Shown: positions 23,757 to 30,476 of the stretch, piece by piece
Numbering within the stretch: position 1 is the first letter of the stretch
How the letters are laid out: each line of letters starts with the position of its first letter
Source: Candidatus Nitrosopumilus sp.
GTDB taxonomy: Archaea; Thermoproteota; Nitrososphaeria; Nitrososphaerales; Nitrosopumilaceae
Reading direction: 5' to 3'
Assembly (NCBI GenBank): GCA_029880665.1
Contig: JAOUNZ010000001.1
Location: forward strand, 1-30,476
Length of the DNA stretch: 30,476 nucleotides
Made by a program: the position numbers and the translations under genes
Notes under the pieces: generated by a model
The model's database searches: none
Told to the model about the DNA's origin: nothing
What the model saw: the letters and a program-made list of their open reading frames with translations, nothing else

Positions 23757-24346
23757 AACTAATAGATGCTCGCAAAGATCACTACCGAAAATTAGCTCAT
23801 GAGCAAGGTTTTCGAAGCAGAGCTGCATTCAAACTAAAAGAACTAAATCAATCTTATCGTCTAATTGGTCCTGGTTTTTATGTTTTAGACTTGGGATGTG
23901 CACCTGGTGGATGGACTCAGATGGCTGTGAAATTAGTTGGTAACCAAGGAAAGGTGATGGGTATAGATTTATCATATGTTGAAGAGATTCCTGGTGCTTA
24001 TATCATTAGAGAAAATATAGAAGATGAACACATAATTGATGAAATAACATCCTATTTTGAGCGTAAAGTAAATGCCGTAATATGTGATCTTTCACCACAA
24101 GTTAGTGGAAATTGGACAGTTGATCATGCAAAGCAGATTTCTTTGAATTATGACTGCGCCAAAATCATGGAGAAAGTTTTAGCACATAAAGGAAATGCTG
24201 TTTTCAAAGTATTTGATGGTCCATATTCTATGGAATTTAGAGATTATATCAAGAAAAAATTTGCTAGAATTAATCTTACCAAGCCTAATGCCAGTAGAAA
24301 ACAAAGTAGTGAATTGTACTATGTTTGTCTAGGTTTTACTGGCTAG
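23753..24346 (+). CDS. rlmE: FtsJ/RlmE-type rRNA 2'-O-methyltransferase
   Basis: A 197-residue SAM-dependent methyltransferase that modifies a uridine 2'-OH in the large-subunit rRNA (position 2552 in E. coli). Motifs are the N-terminal SRAAFKLKELNQ, SAM site VLDLGCAPGGWTQ, ICDLSPQ, the catalytic Lys in VFKVFDG and the ending KPNASRKQSSELY. With the early Lys these supply the Lys-Asp-Lys-Glu tetrad. The ATG overlaps the stop of the TFE-beta-like gene (ATGA), so they are coupled. It converges on trm1 with an 11-bp overlap. Confidence 0.95.
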   Translation: MKLIDARKDHYRKLAHEQGFRSRAAFKLKELNQSYRLIGPGFYVLDLGCAPGGWTQMAVKLVGNQGKVMGIDLSYVEEIPGAYIIRENIEDEHIIDEITSYFERKVNAVICDLSPQVSGNWTVDHAKQISLNYDCAKIMEKVLAHKGNAVFKVFDGPYSMEFRDYIKKKFARINLTKPNASRKQSSELYYVCLGFTG

Positions 24347-25484
24347 TCTGAAAAATTTTAATTATTTCATTTATGTTTGCATTTGTTCTAAATCCAGTCG
24401 GATTAAACGCTGTTACACTAACTGTAAAATTATTTTGTTCTAATCTCTGTATTGCTTTTCCCAACTTTGGTGGTGATGCTTTCATTTTTGATGCGATTTC
24501 ATCTAATGTAAAATATGTTGCAGGCATTTCTGACTCTACAAGACATTTCTGAATAGTTTTTTCACAAACTTTGTCTATCTTTAAATTTGGAATTTCAATT
24601 AGCATACTCTGAATAAATTTTTTGTCAAAAATACTCCCGATCCATAATGGTCCTGCAATACTGACTCTTGATTTACACAATTCACATTCTTTTTCTTGTT
24701 CTGTTACTGTTTTTCGGTGTCCACAGTTTTTACAATGTAAAATATATCCGAGATTTTCTTTCTGATCCGGTCTGTTTAAAACTTTAACATAAGTTCTATA
24801 GTAATGCATTTCACTTTCTACAAACATCGGAATAATTTTCACTCCTAGTCTTGCCGCAACCATTCTTAGGCAGCCAAGAACTAATCTGATTGCTATCTCA
24901 TTTCCATATTCTACTCTAACTGGAACTCCTCCATACTTTCTCTTACATGCCTCTTGAAATAGACCGTTTAGCACTTGAAGATCTGTAGCAGCACTAGAAA
25001 AAATCCCCCCATGCATGGTTGCCCGTATTCCACAGTCAAAAAATGCTGCGGGGGAACCAAACGGATCTATATCTACAATTGAACCTCTCTTCCCTTTTTT
25101 TGAATGATTACTTAGAAATCTGCAGACGTCATTTTCTGAAAATTCAATATTTTTTAGATTATTCTGATTTGCTGAATATTCTGCTATTTTTAGAGCAGTT
25201 GGATTAAGATCATTAATTATTGTATTCTCAACTTTTAGTTCATTAGATACACGTAATCCCCTTGCTCCAATCCCTGCCATACCTTCCAAGAAAATCTTCG
25301 GTCCTTGAAAGTTCTTCAAGAATGCTGCATATGCAATTATTGAAAAATCTCTATTTACTTTCGCCTTTGGATTGAAAAACGCTGGTTCCTTAGGTGGAAC
25401 TTTATCAGTCAATGACTTCTTTGGAATTAGAAGTTTTGTATTACCTTCTATGATCTCCTGAAAAGTTTCATTTGGAATTTCCAA
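24336..25484 (-). CDS. trm1: tRNA (guanine26-N2/N2)-dimethyltransferase Trm1
   Basis: A 382-residue archaeal/eukaryotic-type tRNA methyltransferase that makes N2,N2-dimethylguanosine at position 26. The SAM domain has FLEGMAGIGARGLRVSNE and the catalytic SIVDIDPFGSPAAFFD; the HGGIFSSAATDLQVL block follows. A zinc ribbon is formed by LHCKNCGHRKTV and KECELCKSRV. The C-terminal domain ends in a winged-helix-like region (YFTLDEIASKMKASPPKLGK). It starts with a TTG at 25484, with TATA-like sequence embedded in a palindrome about 28 nt upstream. Confidence 0.95.
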   Translation of the reverse strand: MEIPNETFQEIIEGNTKLLIPKKSLTDKVPPKEPAFFNPKAKVNRDFSIIAYAAFLKNFQGPKIFLEGMAGIGARGLRVSNELKVENTIINDLNPTALKIAEYSANQNNLKNIEFSENDVCRFLSNHSKKGKRGSIVDIDPFGSPAAFFDCGIRATMHGGIFSSAATDLQVLNGLFQEACKRKYGGVPVRVEYGNEIAIRLVLGCLRMVAARLGVKIIPMFVESEMHYYRTYVKVLNRPDQKENLGYILHCKNCGHRKTVTEQEKECELCKSRVSIAGPLWIGSIFDKKFIQSMLIEIPNLKIDKVCEKTIQKCLVESEMPATYFTLDEIASKMKASPPKLGKAIQRLEQNNFTVSVTAFNPTGFRTNANINEIIKIFQTSQ

Positions 25485-25508
25485 CTATTTCTCTAATTTC
25501 ATATTGGT

Positions 25509-25528
25509 TTAATACTTGTAGGTATTAA
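25509..25528. promoter_or_regulatory. Perfect inverted repeat over the trm1 TATA region
   Basis: TTAATAC-TTGTAG-GTATTAA, a perfect 7-bp palindrome with a 6-nt spacer, 25-44 nt before the trm1 start. On the minus strand the proximal arm supplies the TATA-like bases. A dimeric regulator bound here would block TBP, so this is a candidate operator. Chance is possible in such A/T-rich sequence. Confidence 0.35.
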
Positions 25529-26171
25529 CAAATCTGAATATTTACAGCGTTATTTTCAAAAAATTTGATTTTTAGATTTGGAATATGTTTGACATTGCTT
25601 CAATACGATTAAAGTATTGGTCCAAATATAGTTAATACAAAAATTATCATCCCAACTATTTCTTCACATTTGTATGAGGATGTTCCTTCATAGTATCAAA
25701 TCCCTCTCAAATAGCCCCCCTGATCCGTCTATCATGTTTCCACTTGATATCATATGTATTGAGGTATTGTCATTTTTTAAATTATTTTCTCTGAAAACTA
25801 TCAATTATGGTGGATCATAACAAATGTCTCTTTTTTCACATCTGATAGTGATGTTAAATAAGTGATATTGACTAATCTTGCAGATAGTTTGGAAGTTAAT
25901 GGTTCTTTTGTAATTTGATTTTTATTCTTTGACTTTTCTTGCAACTTCTTTATCTACTTTGATTTGGTTATTTTTCTATAATTGGTGAAATATTTGTGCT
26001 CTCCAGTTGATAAAAACTCAAGGCAACAGATACTGTGACAGTAGCAATGATGTCAACATTATCTATTACTGTCAATAGATCTAATCATGAACTTTGTTTT
26101 CTATTTAGACTTGTAATTATCAGAATCGCCAATGAGCATAATTCCCAAAAATGATATTCAGCGATATTAAG
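25529..26171. other. Long intergenic stretch with ORF remnants
   Basis: No full gene is visible over about 640 bp. Several short minus-strand frames encode natural-looking strings: a 35-codon frame at 25968-26075 (TTG start, MTVIDNVDIIATVTV and onward), a hydrophobic stretch near 25610-25665 containing VGMIIFVLTIFGPIL, and a tail near 25655-25695 reading GFDTMKEHPHTNVKK. They lie in different frames and are interrupted by stops. This could be decayed genes or chance. The right end carries the hsp20 promoter. Confidence 0.4.
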
Positions 26172-26180
26172 TTTAATAAG
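26172..26180 (+). promoter_or_regulatory. TATA-like box for the Hsp20 gene
   Basis: TTTAATAAG is centred 25 nt before the ATG at 26201, which fits a leaderless transcript. Confidence 0.45.
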
Positions 26181-26200
26181 ATTATGCCATTTTATAATCA

Positions 26201-26677
26201 ATGGTCAAAACAAAAAAACTTGCAAGAACAAATTCGGTCCTAACTCCATCTAGTATGTCAAATTGGTTTGATATTGATAGATCCATAGATAATTTAAGAA
26301 AAGAGATGGAAAAAGCATTTTCATCTTTTCCAACAGTTTCTATGCCTACAATATCTCATACATCATGTGATATTATAGATGAAGGAAATCAATTCCGAAT
26401 AAAGATGGATACTCCTGGAATTAAGAAAAATGAGCTAAAGATCAACGTGACTGATAATTCTGTTGAAGTCACAGGAGAACACCAAGAGGAAGAAAAGAAA
26501 AAAAACTATCTGAGAAAAGAACGACATAACATATCGTACTATCAAACGATTCCTCTCTCTGAAAAAATCATTCCAGATCAAGTAAAGGCAAAACTAACCG
26601 ATGGTGTGTTGGATATCATATTACCAAAAATAAAACCCACGCCTACTCCAAAGAAAAGATCTGTTAATGTACAGTGA
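26201..26677 (+). CDS. Small heat-shock protein (Hsp20 family)
   Basis: A 158-residue ATP-independent chaperone that binds unfolding proteins. The N-terminal region is hydrophobic/aromatic (SNWFDIDRSIDNLRKEME). The alpha-crystallin domain spans about 58-145 (CDIIDEGNQFRIKMDTPG, VEVTGEHQEEE, and the closing DGVLDIILPKI). The C-terminal tail RSVNVQ contains a V-x-V motif like the I-x-I oligomerisation contact. It is separate from the membrane-anchored Hsp20-like protein near 14557. A TATA-like element sits 25 nt upstream. Confidence 0.93.
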   Translation: MVKTKKLARTNSVLTPSSMSNWFDIDRSIDNLRKEMEKAFSSFPTVSMPTISHTSCDIIDEGNQFRIKMDTPGIKKNELKINVTDNSVEVTGEHQEEEKKKNYLRKERHNISYYQTIPLSEKIIPDQVKAKLTDGVLDIILPKIKPTPTPKKRSVNVQ

Positions 26678-26685
26678 TTTTCTTT

Positions 26686-27039
26686 TCATTTTGTTCTTTT
26701 GTATGTCTGATGGAATTCCGTGTAAAGTGTTTGTGCAATGTTTTGTAGATTGATGATTTCAGAAAAATTCTTTTTTCCTTTTGCAATAGTTCGCATTATA
26801 GTCATACATTTAGTATTTTTTACAGAATTGGGTTCTTCATTATCAGTCCATATTCTAAAACAGTCTTCAAAATCAAGACAAAATTTTAAGATAATTACCT
26901 CCCAATCGTCTGTTGTTGTGGGTATTCCTATAGATTTGGCAAGCTCCTGAAATTCGTTCCTTTTATCTCTAAGCATTAGGTTGAGTGTTTCTCTAGTTTT
27001 CGTTTCATCATATCCATTAATTAATCCAATTCGATTCAT
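26686..27039 (-). CDS. Hypothetical helical protein
   Basis: A 117-residue soluble protein (MNRIGLINGYDETKTRE). It is predicted mostly helical, with a central acidic, aromatic block (DDWEVIILKFCLDFEDCFRIW) and a basic tail. No motif I recognise. It converges on the hsp20 gene with an 8-bp gap. Codon use and composition look like its neighbours. Confidence 0.5.
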   Translation of the reverse strand: MNRIGLINGYDETKTRETLNLMLRDKRNEFQELAKSIGIPTTTDDWEVIILKFCLDFEDCFRIWTDNEEPNSVKNTKCMTIMRTIAKGKKNFSEIINLQNIAQTLYTEFHQTYKRTK

Positions 27040-27411
27040 GTTACTTTCTATTTTTGAGCAAAGTTCTTTTAATTCTTGCTAATTTTCATTTTTCAGAAGA
27101 AATCAAGTCATCACACAGTTTAGATATCGGGAATTTTTTATTTTTTAACGAAAAAAGATTTTTGATTCACTCATAAACAGTTAGAAATATCTTATCTTAA
27201 CATTTTCTTAATGTTAGAATAAAATCGTAAATGATAATCATGCTCTATATTTATTTATGATTTTCACTCACATGTGTTGCATTAATTTTAGATCTAATGT
27301 ATTGCACAAAAAAGCATGATTTTAACCAAATGCTAAGCTCTGGTTTAGATTTGCACACTACTGCGTTTTACAAACTAAATGATGTTTTGAATATATTTTT
27401 AATTTTTAATA
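27040..27411. other. Intergenic region of about 370 bp with hairpin
   Basis: No ORF I would defend. A short hairpin TAACATT-TTCTT-AATGTTA lies at 27198-27216, and AATCATGC (about 27235) has a matching inverted GCATGATT about 70-80 nt further on. The hairpin could be an operator, an RNA structure or part of an unannotated RNA; sequence alone does not decide. The right end (GAATATATTTTTAA near 27388-27401) is a probable promoter for the gene at 27412. Confidence 0.35.
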
Positions 27412-27678
27412 ATGAAAATTTTACATCAGTTTATTTACCAAGTATGTGAATTAAAAAACATGAATCCTAAATCCCAAAAAGAAATTGACAATATCATGAT
27501 TGAGACAAATGAAAAAGTCTCTGCAATTGTAAATGAAATTAGAAATATCAGATTCTCAAAAATGAATGAAAGTGATAAAGAAACAAAATGTGATAAATTA
27601 CGAGAGGAATTTGAAAAAATCATGCTTGAAGAGGAAAAAAAAATAGAAAAAGTGATGTTTGATATCAATGAAAATTGA
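27412..27678 (+). CDS. Hypothetical coiled-coil protein
   Basis: An 88-residue, strongly charged protein. From about residue 20 it is one long helix with heptad-like hydrophobic spacing (EIDNIMIETNEKVSAIVNEI, then LREEFEKIMLEEEKKIEKVM), so a coiled coil or four-helix association is likely. Unknown family. Its 3' end overlaps the DUF151 gene by about 11 bp, which suggests coupled translation. Confidence 0.55.
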   Translation: MKILHQFIYQVCELKNMNPKSQKEIDNIMIETNEKVSAIVNEIRNIRFSKMNESDKETKCDKLREEFEKIMLEEEKKIEKVMFDINEN

Positions 27679-28096
27679 CGAAATTGATAATGATTACGAG
27701 ACAGTTAAAGTGGATAAAATTGGTATTCTTGATTCAGTAACAGGTGCAGTATTATTAAAAGACGAGAAAGTCGAATTCATAATGTCTGGTTTTTCATCTG
27801 AAGTTGCAAGTATTATCTCTGATCTTGTTAACGGAAAACGCGATGATCCTCCAACAATATATCGATTAGTTGAACAAATTTGTGAGGAAAACGAAATCTT
27901 TCTTGTCAAAGTCAAAATCTATGAAAATGGAGGGATTTTCAGAGCAAATCTGTATTTTACTGGAAAAAAGGATATGGTCTTTAGAAATTTTAGAGCATCA
28001 GATGCAATAGCATTGGCAACTTACTATAATATTCCAATTCTTGTAAGAAAATCAATGTTAAAAGACATCAAAAAAACCCAAACTGAAAAAAATTAA
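27668..28096 (+). CDS. DUF151 / bifunctional-nuclease-family protein
   Basis: A 142-residue protein (MKIDEIDNDYE) of the DUF151 family. Diagnostic parts are the first strand pair ILDSVTGAVLLKDEKVEFIM, DPPTIYRLVEQICEE, and the ending RNFRASDAIALATYYNIPIL, where the ASDA(I)ALA pattern is highly conserved. Some plant members show combined DNase and RNase activity; the archaeal function is unproven. The ATG at 27668 is preferred to the TTG at 27659. It follows the coiled-coil gene by overlap. Confidence 0.87.
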   Translation: MKIDEIDNDYETVKVDKIGILDSVTGAVLLKDEKVEFIMSGFSSEVASIISDLVNGKRDDPPTIYRLVEQICEENEIFLVKVKIYENGGIFRANLYFTGKKDMVFRNFRASDAIALATYYNIPILVRKSMLKDIKKTQTEKN

Positions 28097-28139
28097 TTTC
28101 AAAAGTAAAAGATTAATCTCCTCAAAATTTGATTAAAAC

Positions 28140-28965
28140 ATATCTCCTAGAAAATTCTTTATCTATAAAGCAAATGGGCGTAGAGTCAAATTTAACGAAA
28201 ATAAGATCTTCCATACATGCATGAGAGCAGGAGCCAGCAAACATACTGCAAAAAAATTCTAAAAAAAGTCAAATCTGAAGTGTATCGAGATATGACTTCC
28301 AATGATATTTACAAAAAAGTTCTCCGTGCTATTTCAGAAGATGATGATCTCAAAGCACTGCATCAAAGATATCAATTAAAAGATGCAATCATGAAGATGG
28401 GTCCTGCAGGATTTGCATTTGAGAATTATGTTGCATCTATATTGAAATACTATGGTTATCAAGCATCGGGAATAAGATCAAAGATTACTGGAAAATGTGT
28501 AACTCACGAAATTGATTTAATAGGAAATAAAGATGATAGGAAATTTTTGATTGAATGCAAGTATCATTCATTACGAGGTGTATACACTGGACTAAAGGAA
28601 TCATTATACACACATGCAAGATTCCTCGACATGCAACCAAAATTTTCCGGTGAGATAATTTTTTGCAACACTCAAGTCTCAAACCATGCAAAAAAATATG
28701 CCAAATGTATTGGACAACAGATTTTCTCTTGGAGGTATCCTGGAATAAATAGTTTAGAAAAAATAATCGAAAAAATAATCTATATCCTATTACAATTCTA
28801 AATTTATCCCAAAATGAATTAAAAATATTCTCTGAATGTAACATAATGGTTGCAAAAGATCTTCTGAGATATGATGAATCCAAAATTGCTAGAATGACTG
28901 GTATTTCTAAAAAGAGAATCAATAACATGCGAAAATTAATTGAACAGATTTTTTATCCAAAATAA
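28140..28965 (+). pseudogene. ATP-cone/restriction-endonuclease-fold protein, split across three frames
   Basis: Three consecutive frames rebuild one protein. Frame one (28140-28262): residues FIYKANGRRVKFNENKI and MRAGASKHTAKK, an ATP-cone N-terminus, ending in TAA just after the A7 tract at 28250-28256. Frame two (open 28217-28801) continues ILKKVKSEVYRDM and then a PD-(D/E)XK nuclease: FAFENYV, THEIDLIG, FLIECKYHS (catalytic Asp, Glu-x-Lys). Frame three, from the A6 tract at 28770-28775 to TAA at 28965, reads LYPITILNLSQNELKIF followed by a helix-hairpin-like end (IARMTGISKKRINNMRKL). One extra A in each tract restores one frame. No ATG, GTG or TTG exists at the expected 5' end; ATA at 28140 occupies a plausible start. 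It is a degraded gene, a recoded one, or sequencing error. Confidence 0.75.
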
Positions 28966-29045
28966 CCGTTCAAAACCTTGCGAACACATAATTTTGACAT
29001 CTTAATATAAAATGAGTTTAATAATTCCGATTTAAGACAAAACTC

Positions 29046-29666
29046 ATGCAAATTTGTGGTATTGATGATGCAGGACGTGGTTCTATGTTGGGACCATTAG
29101 TTATAGCCGGAATCTCATTGGATAAAAAAAATCTCAAGCAGTTATCTTCCATAGGAGTAAAAGATTCAAAAAAACTTTCTCCAAAATCACGTGAGGATCT
29201 TTATAAAAAAATTCTTAAAATTGTTGATGATTATTATATTGTAAAAATTTCCCCTAAATCAATTGATGCCAGTGTAAAAAATCACTGTCTTAATAATTTG
29301 GAGGCAAAATACATGGCAAAGGTTGTATTAAAATTAAATCCTGACATGTCATATGTTGATTCATGTGATGTAAATCCAACTAGATTTGGGCTAGAAATAT
29401 CCAAAATGTCTGGCCATCATAAAATTAAATCATACCATTATGCAGATAGTAAATTTGTAGTTGTTTCTGCTGCCTCTATTCTTGCTAAAGTAACACGTGA
29501 TAGAGCCATTATGAAATTAAGGGAAGATCATCATCTGGGTAGTGGATATCCGTCTGATTCTGTAACTGTGAAATTCGTTATGAATTATTACAAAGTAAAT
29601 CATGTTCTGCCTAACTTCGTGCGTAAAAGTTGGAAGCCTGTTAAAAAAATTATACTAAATAATTAG
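29046..29666 (+). CDS. rnhB: Ribonuclease HII
   Basis: Cuts RNA in RNA-DNA hybrids and at single ribonucleotides in DNA. The N-terminus GIDDAGRGSMLGPLVIAG corresponds to the usual GIDEAGRG motif with Asp in place of the catalytic Glu. Others are VKDSKKLSPKSRE, MSYVDSCDVNPTRFG (third acidic residue) and HYADSKFVVVSAASILAKV with the fourth Asp. Length 206 is typical of archaeal type 2 enzymes. TATA-like TTTAATAATT at about 29013-29022 lies about 26 nt before the ATG. Its stop overlaps the stop of the fibrillarin gene within TTAG. Confidence 0.93.
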   Translation: MQICGIDDAGRGSMLGPLVIAGISLDKKNLKQLSSIGVKDSKKLSPKSREDLYKKILKIVDDYYIVKISPKSIDASVKNHCLNNLEAKYMAKVVLKLNPDMSYVDSCDVNPTRFGLEISKMSGHHKIKSYHYADSKFVVVSAASILAKVTRDRAIMKLREDHHLGSGYPSDSVTVKFVMNYYKVNHVLPNFVRKSWKPVKKIILNN

Positions 29667-30476
29667 TTTTTGTATTTTGCAATTAACATTGCATGATCTT
29701 TATCGTATGGATGTAAATCTATGGATTGTAAGATATCAAATTTAGATCTCAATTTTTCTTTCTCTTCCTCTACAATTTTCTGAGGAGATTTTGTAACATC
29801 AATACTTCTCGTTTTGATTACCAAAAAGAAATATCCATCTTTTTTCAGAAACATATCACAATTATCTATGGCAATTTTTGTTTGATCAGGTTGTGCTATG
29901 TCCACATACACAACATCAACTTTTCCAAACACTGAAAAATACTCTTTTGGTTTTCTTGCGTCTTGTAAAATTGGCATAATGTTTGATCTAAATGATACAA
30001 CTCTATCTAAGAAATCCCTTGCAACTCTACTTGCGTGTTCTACTGCAAAAATTACTCCACTAGGACCTATAATATCTGAAATGTGACTTACTGTAGTTCC
30101 AGTAGATGCTCCTAAATACAAAACCTTAGTTTTATTTTCAAACGGAAAATACTCTAAATCATTCATTATCGCAGCTGCTAATTTACTTCTAAATGGATCC
30201 CATAACCTGTATTCCACTCCTTTTTGAATAATCAATTTTTCTTTGTAAACTTGATTTCCTGGAACTAAATTCTCAGTAGCTATTTTTCTTTGTCCTTCTG
30301 ATTTTATCCAAAAGTATGATTGATTATCTTCTTCCAAACTTCTTTCTCTTTTTGTTTGAATCTGTTCTTTGTTTATTGTCACTGCCTTCTCTTCTTGGAC
30401 TATCGAATCTTCCGCCCTCTCTTCTTCTTTCACTGCCTTCTCTTCTTGGACTATCGAATCTTCCGCCCTCTCTTCT
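29663..30476 (-). CDS. flpA: Fibrillarin-like rRNA 2'-O-methyltransferase, 5' end outside window
   Basis: Catalytic subunit of the C/D-box RNP that adds 2'-O-methyl groups to rRNA and tRNA, guided by small RNAs with Nop5 and L7Ae. The methyltransferase part has FWIKSEGQRKIATENLVPG, the SAM site VLYLGASTGTTVSHISDI, AVEHASR, VVYVDIAQPDQ and a C-terminal FFLVIKTRSID, giving the Lys-Asp-Lys-His set with the final YDKDHAML. The frame remains open to the window edge, about 270 codons, so the start lies beyond. The N-terminal region is an acidic tandem repeat of 17 residues (ERAEDSIVQEEKAV core), an extension not typical of archaeal fibrillarin of about 195-230 residues. A GTG at 30433 is a possible internal start. 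Confidence 0.9.
   Translation of the reverse strand, partial: EERAEDSIVQEEKAVKEEERAEDSIVQEEKAVTINKEQIQTKRERSLEEDNQSYFWIKSEGQRKIATENLVPGNQVYKEKLIIQKGVEYRLWDPFRSKLAAAIMNDLEYFPFENKTKVLYLGASTGTTVSHISDIIGPSGVIFAVEHASRVARDFLDRVVSFRSNIMPILQDARKPKEYFSVFGKVDVVYVDIAQPDQTKIAIDNCDMFLKKDGYFFLVIKTRSIDVTKSPQKIVEEEKEKLRSKFDILQSIDLHPYDKDHAMLIAKYKN
30380..30476 (-). repeat. 51-bp tandem repeat encoding the acidic fibrillarin tail
   Basis: CACTGCCTTCTCTTCTTGG and its following bases recur exactly 51 bp later: copy one 30380-30430, copy two 30431-30476 (46 of 51 bases before the edge), with no mismatch. The period is 17 codons, so the repeat number can change without breaking the frame. More copies may lie beyond the window. 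Confidence 0.9.

Noticed and set aside
28485..28928. Minus-strand 147-codon frame opposite the ATP-cone nuclease
   Set aside because: The plus-strand frames carry recognisable nuclease and helix-hairpin-like motifs; the minus frame has none and is rich in Phe, Leu and Ile as expected of a shadow.
28847..28965. Independent small gene starting at the ATG near 28847
   Set aside because: The same frame is open further upstream and encodes LYPITIL text that continues the nuclease protein, so it is the third part of the broken gene.
1..30476. tRNA or rRNA genes, CRISPR array, insertion sequences
   Set aside because: I scanned the gaps for B-box-like tRNA sequence, regularly spaced repeats and transposase motifs and found none; a covariance search was not possible.

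Overview
The window comes from an AT-rich, gene-dense archaeal chromosome, most likely a marine ammonia-oxidising thaumarchaeon close to Nitrosopumilus. The evidence is the gene content: aIF2-beta, DUF424, RIO1 kinase, a Dim2-type KH protein, topoisomerase VI, an RPC34/TFE-beta-like factor, fibrillarin, archaeal Trm1, short archaeal PurA, a DUF373 protein and many lineage-type hypotheticals. Many genes have an A/T-rich TATA-like element about 25-30 nt upstream of the start codon, as expected for leaderless transcripts, and GTG and TTG starts are common. I see no rRNA, tRNA, CRISPR array or insertion sequence.

Layout. 1-2500 holds a cut-off membrane protein, a zinc-ribbon protein and a CBS-domain protein whose C-terminus looks like a ribosome-hibernation (HPF/RaiA) fold, divergent from a universal stress protein. 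2600-8950 holds a YggX-like iron protein, PurA, PyrF, a Nudix hydrolase, a cis-prenyltransferase and a DUF373 membrane protein. 9200-14556 is one co-directional information-processing block: zinc ribbon, aIF2-beta, DUF424, RIO1, KH/Dim2, Top6B, Top6A, with overlapping or nearly touching genes. 14557-16778 has a membrane-anchored Hsp20-like protein, a small membrane protein, a TrmB-like winged-helix protein and two hypotheticals. 16775-18078 is the methylthioadenosine-to-AMP salvage pair (MtnP, Apt). 18118-22990 has a large secreted Ig-like-repeat protein, an OLD-family ATPase/TOPRIM protein and a small secreted protein. 23043-25484 has the TFE-beta-like factor, RlmE and Trm1. 25485-28139 is looser, with about 700 and 370 bp without clear genes, an Hsp20 chaperone, two hypotheticals and a DUF151 nuclease. 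28140-30476 has an ATP-cone/restriction-endonuclease gene broken across three frames, RNase HII, and fibrillarin running off the edge with an acidic tandem-repeat N-terminus.

Most notable: the CBS-HPF-like fusion; the RPC34/TFE-beta-like protein with a histone-H1-like lysine tail; the acidic 17-residue repeats on fibrillarin; the ATP-cone nuclease that is reconstructed by one extra A in each of two A-tracts; and the lone OLD-type protein with an altered TOPRIM motif. Five convergent gene pairs overlap by 4-21 bp and a sixth abuts without a gap; three of them share overlapping stop codons.
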